64,000 bases of DNA from CAYSEQ01 sp964430475 (GTDB taxonomy: Bacteria; Patescibacteriota; Microgenomatia; UBA8517): contig CAYSEQ010000004.1 of assembly GCA_964430475.1 (NCBI GenBank), positions 1 through 64,000 on the forward strand, written 5' to 3'. Position numbers and translations under genes: made by a program. A model generated the notes under the pieces. It was not told the origin of the DNA and made no database searches. It saw only the letters and a program-made list of their open reading frames with translations. Shown piece by piece: positions 8,912 through 17,721 of this stretch (within the stretch, counting starts at the first letter, position 1; each line of letters opens with the position of its first letter).

Positions 8912-9895
8912 ATGATACAAAAGATTGAAATCTCTCATAAAAGTATTTTTTTTACAATATTTTTCCTCATTTTTTTGTGGTTTATATACTTGATTCGGGA
9001 AATCCTCTTGCAGTTTTTCGTTGCATTACTAATCATGGCGATATTGAATCCTACCGTGGATAAATTGGCTCGTCGCAAAATTCCAAGAGGGGCAATAGTC
9101 TTGGGAATGTATGTTATTTTTTTTGTTATTGTAAGTTTTGCAGTTAGTGCGGTCGTACCGCCTTTACTTGATCAAACAACGAGCTTTGCAAGTAACCTTC
9201 CCCATTATATAAGTAATTTAGGTGTCACTCCGATTTTTAGTGAACAAATCATGCAGGAGTTAGTTTCACAACTTGCCCAGCTTCCCTCCCATATTGCAAA
9301 GTTTACAATCTCGCTTTTTTCAAACCTCTTAGCAATCGTGGCGGTATTGGTGTTTGCTTTTTATCTTTTGACCCAAAGAGATGTACTTGAGAATCAACTT
9401 GGTAATCTCTTAAGCGAGACTAAAAAAAATAAGGTAGTCGGAATAATTGATAAAATTGAAAATAAGCTAGGTAATTGGGCAAGAGGGCAGTTTACCTTGA
9501 TGCTAGTGGTTGGTTCTGCTAATTATGTGGGCTTGACTCTATTGGGGATTCCGTTTGCACTTCCTCTCTCGATTCTAGCGGGAGTTTTGGAAATCGTCCC
9601 ATACCTTGGTCCCATTATTGCAGCAATTCCGGCTGTACTAATTGGTTTTGGAATATCCCCAATAACAGGATTTGCAGTTGCAGCTTTGGCGTTTTTAATT
9701 CAGCAACTGGAGAATTATTTATTTGTCCCAAAGATTATGCAAAAATCAGCGGGTGTGGATCCTGTAATTACACTACTTTCACTTGCAATTGGTTTTAAGA
9801 TTGCAGGTGTTGTTGGTCTTCTTGTTTCGATACCTTTGTTTTTAACTTTTGAGGTTTTAGTTAAGGAGTATTTAAGGAGTGTAAGAATAAAATAA
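8912..9895 (+). CDS. AI-2E / PerM family membrane transporter
   Basis: 327 residues with about eight hydrophobic segments in the 2 + 1 + 5 arrangement of the family formerly called UPF0118. Typical phrases are LLQFFVALLIMAILNPTVDKL near the N-terminus and the conserved EIVPYLGPIIAAIPAVLIG loop in the middle. Members are described as autoinducer-2 exporters, Na+/H+ antiporters or permeases, so the substrate cannot be named. GTG at 8906 is an alternative start. A gap of 226 bases follows; apart from the promoter at its end I see nothing in it. Confidence 0.88.
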   Translation: MIQKIEISHKSIFFTIFFLIFLWFIYLIREILLQFFVALLIMAILNPTVDKLARRKIPRGAIVLGMYVIFFVIVSFAVSAVVPPLLDQTTSFASNLPHYISNLGVTPIFSEQIMQELVSQLAQLPSHIAKFTISLFSNLLAIVAVLVFAFYLLTQRDVLENQLGNLLSETKKNKVVGIIDKIENKLGNWARGQFTLMLVVGSANYVGLTLLGIPFALPLSILAGVLEIVPYLGPIIAAIPAVLIGFGISPITGFAVAALAFLIQQLENYLFVPKIMQKSAGVDPVITLLSLAIGFKIAGVVGLLVSIPLFLTFEVLVKEYLRSVRIK

Positions 9896-10109
9896 ATTTC
9901 CAAATTTTTGAACCCAGATCATTGATTCTTGCGACTGCTCCTTACATTGTCAAGAAATAAAGTAGGTTATCAGATTATCGACTTGAGTCTTATACCTAAT
10001 TGAAATAGCAATCCATGCTTAATGAAAAAATGCCAAAAGCTTTGATATTCCAAATTGTTATATAGAACCCCTTCCCAAAAAGCCTATTTTGATTAAGTTA
10101 TGTAAGTAT

Positions 10110-10115
10110 TATAAT
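10110..10115 (+). promoter_or_regulatory. -10 box placing transcription start on a GTG start codon
   Basis: A perfect TATAAT ends six bases before the GTG at 10122. The expected transcript start falls on the G of the start codon, so the message would be leaderless. The -35 region is weak (TTGATT at 10089-10094). Confidence 0.5.
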
Positions 10116-10121
10116 TAAGTT

Positions 10122-10802
10122 GTGAGTGAGACAGCGGAAATTTCTTCACAAGTCAATCAGGAAATAGAAAACAGGGTAAAGGCAGAAATTTTTTCGGGTG
10201 AACAATTTAAAAATTACCCTGAAAAGTATAAGGATAAAATTTCAAAAATATTGGCTTATCATACGTTAAAAATAGCAGGTATTTTAGAATTAGATTTAAA
10301 TGAGATAAATTTTGGTATATCAACGCCGGAAAAAGTGGGGCGGAATAACATAGATAGACCAGCTCTTCATGTTGAATTTGATGGCCAAGGAAATCCGACT
10401 TTTTCAGAAGTACTTTTTTCAGCTGGTGAAATAGAAACACACCTGAAATTGTTAAAAATGCCCTTAATGGTTTCTCTTGTTGAACAATTATTAGCATGGA
10501 GTGTCGCACACGAGCTACACCACTTAAGGCAATTAAAAGATAATATATCGAAAGTCCTAAAATCAGCCGAGAATTTTCAATATGCTAGTATTTTAGGAGA
10601 GTGGTGGAGATATATAAGTGATGAGGGAGAAACTTCGGCAAGAGTGTTTGCTTTGAAATATACGGCAGATAGAGACATTCCCTTGCATGATTTTATTGCT
10701 CAAAACAACCGTTTACTTTTCGTGCTTGGCCAGATTGCTTGGGAGGGGTATATGAAAGTAAGGGCGATTCTAAAAAAAGAAAGTGTAAGAGAAACTTCCT
10801 AA
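10122..10802 (+). CDS. Putative zinc metallopeptidase with HExxH motif
   Basis: 226 residues, family not recognised. A HELHH motif at residues 130-134 gives HExxH with His130, Glu131 and His134. A second acidic motif, DEGETSAR at 167-174, lies in a predicted helix about 35 residues later and could supply the third zinc ligand, as in gluzincin-type enzymes. There is no signal peptide or membrane helix, so it is probably cytoplasmic. The gene stands alone behind its own TATAAT box. The ligand assignment is inference. The fold could equally be a metal-binding protein without protease activity. Confidence 0.6.
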   Translation: MSETAEISSQVNQEIENRVKAEIFSGEQFKNYPEKYKDKISKILAYHTLKIAGILELDLNEINFGISTPEKVGRNNIDRPALHVEFDGQGNPTFSEVLFSAGEIETHLKLLKMPLMVSLVEQLLAWSVAHELHHLRQLKDNISKVLKSAENFQYASILGEWWRYISDEGETSARVFALKYTADRDIPLHDFIAQNNRLLFVLGQIAWEGYMKVRAILKKESVRETS

Positions 10803-10878
10803 TGTCTCCCTTCCGGATTTGCTAAGAAAGAATCGTGAATGTTCTAACAAAAATAATCGTTTTGTTACAGATATTCCG

Positions 10879-11001
10879 CGAGAGATATGATTCGGCTCTC
10901 GAGAGGGTAGCTAAGACAACAGTGGCCTGTATAGCCTTAATTCGTTTTCAGGACTTTGAAACGAGAACAGAAACTTAAGCTACCTTTTGCTTGGGCAAAA
11001 G
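10879..11001 (+). other. Possible structured RNA region between the HExxH gene and the IS relic
   Basis: Several stems can be drawn: 10879-10884 with 10896-10901 (CGAGAG/CTCTCG); a long-range stem 10906-10915 with 10974-10984 (GGTAGCTAAG with CTTAAGCTACC, one bulge); inside it a GGC/GCC stem and a TCGTTT/AAACGA stem; and 10984-10990 with 10995-11001 (CTTTTGC/GCAAAAG). No open frame of note crosses it. It could be a small RNA, an element end or chance. Confidence 0.3.
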
Positions 11002-11054
11002 TTGATTTCAATCCTACAGAGAATATTTTTATAAGTTACGATACATTTTAGACA

Positions 11055-11808
11055 TTGGTAAGTAAGTGAGAGGTAAAATTGGTGCTCCAACAAGACTTCT
11101 TTATGGATATTGCAGGGAAGTGGGTTTCTAATCTATTAGGATATCAACCATAGGTAAGGTAATTAAAAGAAACAACCTGTTCTACCAAAGATCAGGTAGG
11201 ATATACCATGGTCCTGGAAGTGAATGGGCACAGAATAAAAGGAGAATAAAAAGACTACGAGTTAAAAGAGCTCCTCATCTTCCAGAACTTGGATATGTTG
11301 AGATGGATACAATATTCTCTTTGTGAATGGTATTAGGTACTATGTATACTCAAGTCTTGATGTGCGGGGTAAGTTTGCCTTCTTTCTAATTTACAAGAGC
11401 TTAAACAGTAAAAATACGGTTGATTTCTTTAATAAACTTGAAGTTGTATATCCCGAAAGTATTAAGGAGGTACTAACAGACAATGAGCATGAGTTCTTAT
11501 GAGATTTTGACTCTTACCTTACTAGAAAAGGTATTAAACATATCTTTACTTGTCCAAAATGTCCTAGGATCAACGGTCGTGTTGAAAGATTTCAAAGAAC
11601 ATTACAAGATCAGTTTATCAACCATTACCTTGATACCATCCATAACCTACCCCTATTTAACAAAAAGCTTCTTGACTATATACTTTTCCATAATACTCTA
11701 AGAGTACATAAATCTATCGGCTCGATAAGTCCAATGGACTACTTCATTATGAAAGGAGGAATGTCGAAAATGTATGTGAACCATACATCTTGTTGCCAAT
11801 TTAGGTGA
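11055..11808 (+). pseudogene. Decayed IS481-type transposase (rve/DDE integrase core)
   Basis: Reading across frames recovers a transposase. A helix-turn-helix end (GAPTRLLYGYCREVGF, ISTIGKVIKRN) is followed by the catalytic core: first Asp in GYVEMDTI, second in VLTDNEHEF, Glu in NGRVERFQRTL, then the terminal phrases FHNTLRVHKSIGSISPMDY. In-frame stops occur at 11129 (TAA) and 11500 (TGA), with a frameshift near 11325. The last frame runs to a TGA at 11806-11808. The gene is clearly dead. No terminal inverted repeats were found by eye. The RNase P RNA gene begins 20 bases downstream. Confidence 0.8.
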
Positions 11809-11821
11809 TTTGTGATACACT
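11793..11821 (+). promoter_or_regulatory. Predicted promoter of rnpB, overlapping the transposase relic
   Basis: TTGCCA (11793-11798), a 17-base spacer and TACACT (11816-11821). The start point, seven bases after the -10 box, would be 11828, which is exactly the first base of the outer helix of the RNase P RNA. The -35 box lies inside the last codons of the transposase relic. Confidence 0.6.
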
Positions 11822-11827
11822 GTTCCT

Positions 11828-12253
11828 GCTTCGGAGGAAGGACGGTTACCGCGCTTTAGGTTTTCTAAGCGTGGAGGAAAGTCCAGGCTGCAAGCCGGCA
11901 CTCGACGGAGCGCAAGCTCCGACACGAGCCAAGTTAAAAACTTGGTAAGTGCTAGTGTTCCGCTGGTGAAAACTGGTGGAAACGGATCCTGAAATGACAG
12001 GATTCGAGAGCAACAGAGACGAGCTTCTGACTAAACCAAGGAAGCTTTAAAGAAACTTCTTTGGCATGTCAGATGAGTGAAACGGGCAATCCTAGAGGCA
12101 GCAATCGTTAACCTCACATTGACAGCCGGGATAGTGAGGGGTTACGAGCACTTGCTTTAAAAAGCAAGGAGGTTGAAGTTATATCAACCTCAGATAGATT
12201 ACCGTCGCCTTCTTTTTGAAGGTAACAGAACCTGGCTTACTCTCCTTCGAAGC
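11828..12253 (+). ncRNA. rnpB: RNase P RNA (bacterial type A)
   Basis: Catalytic RNA that removes the 5' leader from precursor tRNAs. The strongly conserved block GAGGAAAGTCCAGGCTGC lies near 11874-11891 and its partner, ACAGAACCTGGCTTA, lies near 12225-12239; together they give the P4 core. The ends pair as helix P1: GCTTCGGAGGA at 11828-11838 with TCCTTCGAAGC at 12243-12253, with one G-U pair. The length of about 426 bases is normal or slightly long. A short T-run follows the 3' end. No tRNA or protein gene adjoins it. Confidence 0.95.
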
Positions 12254-12356
12254 CTTTTTCTAATTTCCATTTATTATCCTCCAAAATCAATTTAGAGGAA
12301 GTAAAAATGTTTTCCTTCTTTTCTTCTAGACTTCGTACAAGTTGTAATTTTTGTTA

Positions 12357-12362
12357 TATAAT
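12357..12362 (+). promoter_or_regulatory. -10 box of the pilB-pilC unit
   Basis: TATAAT, with expected start at about 12369, gives a leader of about ten bases before the ATG at 12379. No ribosome binding site is seen. Confidence 0.45.
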
Positions 12363-12378
12363 GAATTCATAACTGCCC

Positions 12379-14064
12379 ATGCAATTATCCAGTGAGACTC
12401 TCAAAAAAATTATAGTAGGATCTGGTTTTGTTTCTGAGTCAGATTTTGATAGTGCAGCTAAGACTGCCCAGGAAGTTGGCAAGGAAGTAGTTGATGTTTT
12501 GGTTTTTAGGGGTTTGATTAATGAAGATACAATCTCCAAGTTGATTTCTGAGTATTATGGTGTACCCTTTGCAGATATTAAACATGCCTCGATTGATTCT
12601 AAGATACTCTCTTTTATTCCGGAAAAAATGGCTCGGGTATATAGGATTGTCCCATTTGATAAGGAAAAAGATACTCTTAAGCTTGCAATGGAAGACCCTG
12701 AAGACTTCGAGGCTTTGGAGTTTGCTAGAAGGCACACTGGTTTATCGATTGAACCCTATTATGCAAGTAGAGCCGATATTAACAAGGCACTTGGACAATA
12801 TAAAAAGGGGATAAGAGACGATTTCGCAAAAATAATAGAGGAGAATCTCAAGAAAGTAGTGCCGAAGGACGAAGAGGATTTAGCCAAAGCTGCTGAAGAA
12901 GTACCTATAGTAAAAATTTTGGATACTATTATCGGGTTTGCCGTTGCAGAAAGGGCTTCGGATATTCATATTGAAACACAGGAAAAAGATGTAGTCGTTA
13001 GATACAGGGTAGATGGAATACTTCGGGATGTTGTAAAGTTTCCAAGGGGAATTGAATCTGCTTTGGTTGCTAGGATTAAGATACTTTCTAATCTAAAGAT
13101 TGATGAACACAGAATCCCCCAGGATGGACGTCATAAATTTAATATGGATGATCAAACAATCTCTTTAAGGATTTCAATAATCCCTGGATTTTATGGTGAG
13201 AATGTAGTAATGAGAATTCTTCAGGAAAGTAACCGTCCATTAAGCCTTGAAGAGTTGGGTTTGACTGGAAAGAATCTTGAGGTAATCCGCTTAAATATCA
13301 CTAAACCCCACGGTATGATTTTGGTCACAGGTCCAACAGGAAGTGGGAAAACTACTACCTTGTACTCAATTCTTAATATTTTAAACACAATTGAAGTTAA
13401 GATTTGCACAATTGAGGATCCAATTGAGTATGGAATAAATAGGGTTACACAAATCCAGGTGAATCCCAAGACCGGATTAGAGTTTGCGACAGGATTAAGG
13501 GCACTTCTTAGACATGACCCTGATATTATTATGGTTGGTGAAATTCGGGATAAAGAAACTGCGGAAATCGCAATTCATGCAGCACTAACAGGGCACCTGG
13601 TACTTTCCACTCTTCATACTAATACAGCCGCTGGAGCAATTCCTAGATTTTTAGACATGGGAGCGGAGGGTTTTTTACTTGCTTCAACTGTCAATGCAAT
13701 CATCGGCCAACGATTGGTGAGAAAAATTTGTAGTGCTTGTGTGACTAAATATTCCCCTGATGACTCTATTCGTAAAAAGTTGTCTAAAGATTTAGGTGTA
13801 AACTTAGAAGACCAGAAGTTTTATAAAGGAAAAGGTTGCAACCAATGTGGTTTTAAAGGTTATGTTGGAAGAATAGGGATTTATGAGGTTCTTAATATTA
13901 GCGAAAAGATAAGAAACCTAATCGTTCAAAGAGCAACTAGCGATGAGATACAGAAGGCAGCGGTTGCAGAAGGGATGGTAACGATGCTTCAGGACGGTTT
14001 AGATAAAGTTGCTTCTGGTTTGACCACTATTGAAGAAGTAATTAGAGTGGTTAGGGAGAGATAA
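12379..14064 (+). CDS. pilB: Type IV pilus assembly ATPase PilB/GspE
   Basis: Cytoplasmic hexameric motor that drives pilus extension. An N-terminal MshEN-type domain (about 1-150) is followed by the secretion ATPase core. Walker A is GPTGSGKTTT at about 318-327, the Asp box and Walker B are in DIIMVGEIRD, and the His box is in HLVLSTLHTN. The C-terminal zinc-binding cysteines are present as CSAC (about 450) and CNQC (about 487). The length of 561 residues is typical. pilC follows 15 bases later and the rest of the pilus cluster runs to 22134. No retraction ATPase (PilT) is in the window. Confidence 0.96.
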   Translation: MQLSSETLKKIIVGSGFVSESDFDSAAKTAQEVGKEVVDVLVFRGLINEDTISKLISEYYGVPFADIKHASIDSKILSFIPEKMARVYRIVPFDKEKDTLKLAMEDPEDFEALEFARRHTGLSIEPYYASRADINKALGQYKKGIRDDFAKIIEENLKKVVPKDEEDLAKAAEEVPIVKILDTIIGFAVAERASDIHIETQEKDVVVRYRVDGILRDVVKFPRGIESALVARIKILSNLKIDEHRIPQDGRHKFNMDDQTISLRISIIPGFYGENVVMRILQESNRPLSLEELGLTGKNLEVIRLNITKPHGMILVTGPTGSGKTTTLYSILNILNTIEVKICTIEDPIEYGINRVTQIQVNPKTGLEFATGLRALLRHDPDIIMVGEIRDKETAEIAIHAALTGHLVLSTLHTNTAAGAIPRFLDMGAEGFLLASTVNAIIGQRLVRKICSACVTKYSPDDSIRKKLSKDLGVNLEDQKFYKGKGCNQCGFKGYVGRIGIYEVLNISEKIRNLIVQRATSDEIQKAAVAEGMVTMLQDGLDKVASGLTTIEEVIRVVRER

Positions 14065-14079
14065 GATTGTCTTAAAGAT

Positions 14080-15294
14080 ATGCCCCCTTTCAAGTATAAG
14101 GTAAAGGACAAAGAAGATAAGATAATTGAGGATGTTGTCCAGGCAGGAAGTAAGAAGGAAGCAGTTGCCTTTCTTAAGGCAGAAGGGTATCAGATTCTGA
14201 CAATTAAAGCCCTTGAGAAGAAACAAATAACAATTTTTGGGGGTGGAATTTCAGTTGCTGAAAAGGCAGCCTTTTGTAGGTTTCTAGCAACAATGCTCAG
14301 GTCAGGTCTTCCCTTAACAGAAGCCATAGATATAATAAGACAAGAAACACGAAGTCCTAAATTGAAAGATGTACTTTTTAACGCAGCATTTCATCTAAGG
14401 AAAGGGGGGACGCTTTCTTCAGTTTTTGCCAAGTATAAGGATGAGTTTGATCCTGTTTTTTTAACGATAGTAAAGGCTGGAGAAGAGTCTGGTACACTTG
14501 ACAAGTCTTTCGACTATCTTGCTAAACAACTTTTGGCCTCCTATGAACTTTCTCAGAAAGTCAAAAGTTCAATGATGTATCCTGCCATTATCATAATAGC
14601 GATGATCGCGAACGCTGCAATAATGTTGGGATTTGTGCTTCCCAAGATGAGTCAGGTTTTTCTCTCGCTGAATGTGGAACTTCCCACTGTAACAAAATTT
14701 GTCTTGAATGTAGGTAGTAGTGTAGGTGCAAATCTAGCGCTAACTTTTGGAGTATTTTTTTCAATAGTATTTTTAACTATCTTGCTTTTTTTAATTCGTT
14801 CAACAAGAACAAAAATTTTCTCCGTGTTTGTCAAACTACCGGTGATTTCAAAGGTGATGGATGAGTTAGATACTGCGCGTTTTGCCAGGACCCTATCAAC
14901 ATTACTAAAAAGTGGTGTGCCTATAATGCTTGCTTTAGATGTTTCTTCAGATGTATTAAAGCAACCTCATCTTAAGAAACAAGCAAAGGAATTTTCAACG
15001 CGAGTTGCCAAGGGCGAGAGTTTAAGTGAAATTCTAACGCATCAAAAGCGTTCATTTCCAATAACAATGACACAAACCATAAGAGCTGGGGAAAAGACCG
15101 GTAGTCTTGAAGTTGTTTTGGAAGAACTTGCGAACTTTTATGAAATGGAAGTGGACTATAGTCTCAAAAGAGCGACTGCTCTTTTGGAGCCTCTTTTGAT
15201 GCTTGTAATTGGAATTGCTGTAGGGGCAATGGTTATTATCTTAATAACACCCATTTATAGTATCCTTGGTAGCTTCGAAAGTGGCAAATTCTAG
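14080..15294 (+). CDS. pilC: Type IV pilus inner-membrane platform protein PilC/GspF
   Basis: 404 residues with two tandem GspF domains, about 70-195 and 275-395. Each carries the family pattern (FCRFLATMLRSGLPLTEAI, and FARTLSTLLKSGVPIMLAL). Three membrane segments are present. It forms the platform that the PilB motor acts on. The N-terminal 60 residues (KYKVKDKEDKIIEDVVQAGS) match the usual cytoplasmic lead. The next gene starts three bases after its stop, so translation is probably coupled. Confidence 0.95.
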   Translation: MPPFKYKVKDKEDKIIEDVVQAGSKKEAVAFLKAEGYQILTIKALEKKQITIFGGGISVAEKAAFCRFLATMLRSGLPLTEAIDIIRQETRSPKLKDVLFNAAFHLRKGGTLSSVFAKYKDEFDPVFLTIVKAGEESGTLDKSFDYLAKQLLASYELSQKVKSSMMYPAIIIIAMIANAAIMLGFVLPKMSQVFLSLNVELPTVTKFVLNVGSSVGANLALTFGVFFSIVFLTILLFLIRSTRTKIFSVFVKLPVISKVMDELDTARFARTLSTLLKSGVPIMLALDVSSDVLKQPHLKKQAKEFSTRVAKGESLSEILTHQKRSFPITMTQTIRAGEKTGSLEVVLEELANFYEMEVDYSLKRATALLEPLLMLVIGIAVGAMVIILITPIYSILGSFESGKF

Positions 15295-15296
15295 GT

Positions 15297-15599
15297 ATGC
15301 CTGTCAAGATTTTAAAGTTTTTCCTTTTGGTCAGTTTTCTTTTTCTAACCCTTATTGCGTCAGTGGCATTCAATGAATTTCGCAAGTCTAGCGATATTGT
15401 TTCGGAAAGGAAAACAGAAAAACATCTAGAAGATAAAAAGGTTGAGGATCAATCTCTGGGAAAATATTTTGAAGAAGCATTTAAAAAAAGTGGAAAAGAA
15501 TTAGACTCTATAAATAAGGAAAACCGTTGTGAAATATTTGGTGAAGAAGTTGGTAAAAATGTAGTTATTTTTGATACAACCTGTAGTTTATCCGAATGA
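15297..15599 (+). CDS. Small membrane-anchored protein of the pilus cluster
   Basis: 100 residues, not recognised. One N-terminal hydrophobic segment (about 8-25) is followed by a charged, mostly helical extracytoplasmic part with two Cys (NRCEIF and TTCSLS) that could form a disulfide. It starts three bases after pilC, so it is co-transcribed and probably a pilus accessory. It ends 32 bases before the convergent prepilin genes. Confidence 0.6.
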   Translation: MPVKILKFFLLVSFLFLTLIASVAFNEFRKSSDIVSERKTEKHLEDKKVEDQSLGKYFEEAFKKSGKELDSINKENRCEIFGEEVGKNVVIFDTTCSLSE

Positions 15600-15631
15600 A
15601 GGGGTATTTCTGATACAAATGTTTTAAAAGT

Positions 15632-17080
15632 TTATTTTTCTTCCCTCCAGGAAATAAATTCGTATTCCCCAGTAGTTGGAAAATACGGCGGTGGAGAATA
15701 TAAGAGGTTTGTGTCGTAATTTACCGTACGATTTTGGAAGCCTGAAATAAGTGTGCCCCCGCTTACAAAATTCCAGTAGGACTTATAATAATTAATAAGT
15801 GCGCCATTGATGCTTAGGCTGTTTTTGACAGAACCAACGATCCTGGTGGAACACGAGTTGTTGGTGTACCTATGGCGAATTATTTTGCCCTTTTGTGCCA
15901 TGAGGACAGCGTCAACTTGGAAGTTGCTTGGGATATCTCTGGCAAAAAAGATATTATTCTGGGATACAAGTCCTAAGACATCGCTTCCATTGTAAGCTCC
16001 GTAAGTAATACTATTTGGTATCCATATGTCAACCTCTGATGATTGGATAGGAAAAGAAGCAGCAACCACAGTAATTCTTCCACGAACCCCACCTTCGACC
16101 CAGAGATTATCCTCAGCAAAAACAATAGGAGTATCTGCTATAGAATAAGTACCAAGGGTAGTTTCGGAGGTTATAATTTGGTTGAGATTTCTGCAACCTC
16201 CCTGGCCTTCGGCTCCGAGTCCCTCTCCAGGTACACTATACCCTCTAATTGACGAAGTTGAATTTACTCTTTTAACTGTAAAGTTTCCATCGTTTGTGAA
16301 GATGATGTGATAGCCGCTTCTTCCTGAAGCTGGAAGATAAAGTCCTTCGGTTTGAGCCGCCTGTTTCACATAGGGAAGATCAAATGAAATGCTATCAAAA
16401 TCAATAGAAGTGACAGGGAACTCCCACAAACCCTGATCTCCTCCACTTCCCCATACGCCCGGTTTTTGTTGGGGAGGTGAACACCCTGTCTCACTTCCAC
16501 ACATATAAGTTTCTCTTGCACTTGTCACAAGTGAAGTATTTGTTCCATCCATTCTTATTCCATTATTGGAATGAACTAGGCCATTAACTGTGATTCCGGA
16601 GCCATACCAAGAGCTTGAATTTGATAGAAAGGAGTATCTTGCGAATGAGGGTATTCCATATTGGACTGTGACAACTCTTTTAATATCCGGAAATTGATAT
16701 GTCCACCCTGTTGATCTTATGGTTACTATTGAAGAACCCTGCGATGGTGGGGTTATCTCCAAGCTGAATTTTCCAACTGGTTTTCCTTGAGGGTCTAGAT
16801 ATTCGTGTTCGTAAGGGCCAGGTTGTCCTGTCCCGTCGGTAAAATCATCTGGATCATGAGCTAGGTGCCAGCGGTAGTAATTTACCCCTGCTTCAGCCAC
16901 CTGAAGACTACTTTCAAGCCCTAATTGTCTATTTGAGTATTGAAGTTGTAGAGTCAAAACAAACAAAATTCCATAGAGTACGACTAAAAGTGCGCCTGTA
17001 ACTACTAAAAGGGCTGGGGTGATACTACCTCTTTTATACCTTGGCATACTAGTCTTTATGTTAAATCCTTTCACTTTCAA
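15632..17080 (-). CDS. PilX-like pilus-associated protein
   Basis: 482 residues. After a basic start comes RGSITPALLVVTGALLVVLYGILFVLTL, a hydrophobic helix like the PilX N-terminal region, then AEAGVNYYRWHLAHDP, the typical motif that follows it. The rest is beta-rich, with repeated Gly/Ser/Asn stretches, Cys pairs and phrases such as GLVHSNNGIRMDG that suggest a stacked or beta-helix-like extracellular domain. The C-terminal tail (PPPYFPTTGEYEFISWREE) resembles the end of the protein at 28119-30173. Likely a minor, non-cleaved pilus component or tip adhesin. Met at 17044 is an alternative start. It is third in a - strand set of three with gaps of 7-10 bases. Confidence 0.75.
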   Translation of the reverse strand: MKVKGFNIKTSMPRYKRGSITPALLVVTGALLVVLYGILFVLTLQLQYSNRQLGLESSLQVAEAGVNYYRWHLAHDPDDFTDGTGQPGPYEHEYLDPQGKPVGKFSLEITPPSQGSSIVTIRSTGWTYQFPDIKRVVTVQYGIPSFARYSFLSNSSSWYGSGITVNGLVHSNNGIRMDGTNTSLVTSARETYMCGSETGCSPPQQKPGVWGSGGDQGLWEFPVTSIDFDSISFDLPYVKQAAQTEGLYLPASGRSGYHIIFTNDGNFTVKRVNSTSSIRGYSVPGEGLGAEGQGGCRNLNQIITSETTLGTYSIADTPIVFAEDNLWVEGGVRGRITVVAASFPIQSSEVDIWIPNSITYGAYNGSDVLGLVSQNNIFFARDIPSNFQVDAVLMAQKGKIIRHRYTNNSCSTRIVGSVKNSLSINGALINYYKSYWNFVSGGTLISGFQNRTVNYDTNLLYSPPPYFPTTGEYEFISWREEK

Positions 17081-17090
17081 CTACAAGTTT

Positions 17091-17714
17091 TTAAAGATTA
17101 TCCTTAAGCATTCTTAGTTGGACATAGGATTCCAGAGTAAAGTTTGTTTCAGGGTCGTTTTCTTGAGTATTTAAGATAAGAAGTACTTTTATTAGTTTAG
17201 TATCGGATAAACGAACTGGTTGGGGAAGAGGATTGTTTTGTGTGTCTGCAGGCCAGTCTCCGTTGTAGTAATAAAAAACTGGTGTTGTGGCATTTCTGAC
17301 ATTTTCGCTGAGAACTTTCACCTTTTCATTTGATATAGGATAGGTTGGAGGAAAACCAGTAGGTTCAATTACTCCCTTATAAAGGGTGTTTCCTGAAAGT
17401 GTGTAACGCACCCTTTCAGATTGACCATCATAATCAATATCTGAGTAAAAAATAATTTCTTGGTCATTAGCCAACTCAAGAGGGTAAGAGGCGTTGTCTG
17501 CATATCTTATATTTCTTAATTCCCTAACCATAAGACTAACTTGGGCATTTGCTTGATCAACATCCAGAAGATTTCTAAATGTAACAAGTCTTCCTCTTGA
17601 GGTTATATAGATCAGTGTAAGAATTCCTCCTCCAAGGACAGTGAGGATCACGATAGTGATGAGTACTTCTATCAGAGTAAAGCCTTTATTGCTTGTTTTT
17701 AGTTTATCTATCAT
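17091..17714 (-). CDS. Prepilin, PulJ/GspJ-like minor pseudopilin
   Basis: 207 residues. A class III signal KGFTLIEVLITIVIL has the Gly-Phe cleavage site at residues 11-12 and Glu at position 5 of the mature protein, followed by the hydrophobic helix. The later phrase QVSLMVRELRNIRYADN is typical of J-type minor pseudopilins. It would be cut by a prepilin peptidase, which is not encoded in this window. It lies between the PilV-like and PilX-like genes in one operon. Confidence 0.88.
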   Translation of the reverse strand: MIDKLKTSNKGFTLIEVLITIVILTVLGGGILTLIYITSRGRLVTFRNLLDVDQANAQVSLMVRELRNIRYADNASYPLELANDQEIIFYSDIDYDGQSERVRYTLSGNTLYKGVIEPTGFPPTYPISNEKVKVLSENVRNATTPVFYYYNGDWPADTQNNPLPQPVRLSDTKLIKVLLILNTQENDPETNFTLESYVQLRMLKDNL

Positions 17715-17721
17715 TTCGCAT

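Noticed and set aside
11483..11701. 72-codon frame as a separate small gene
   Set aside because: It is an out-of-frame piece of the decayed transposase; the correct frame shows the DDE core.
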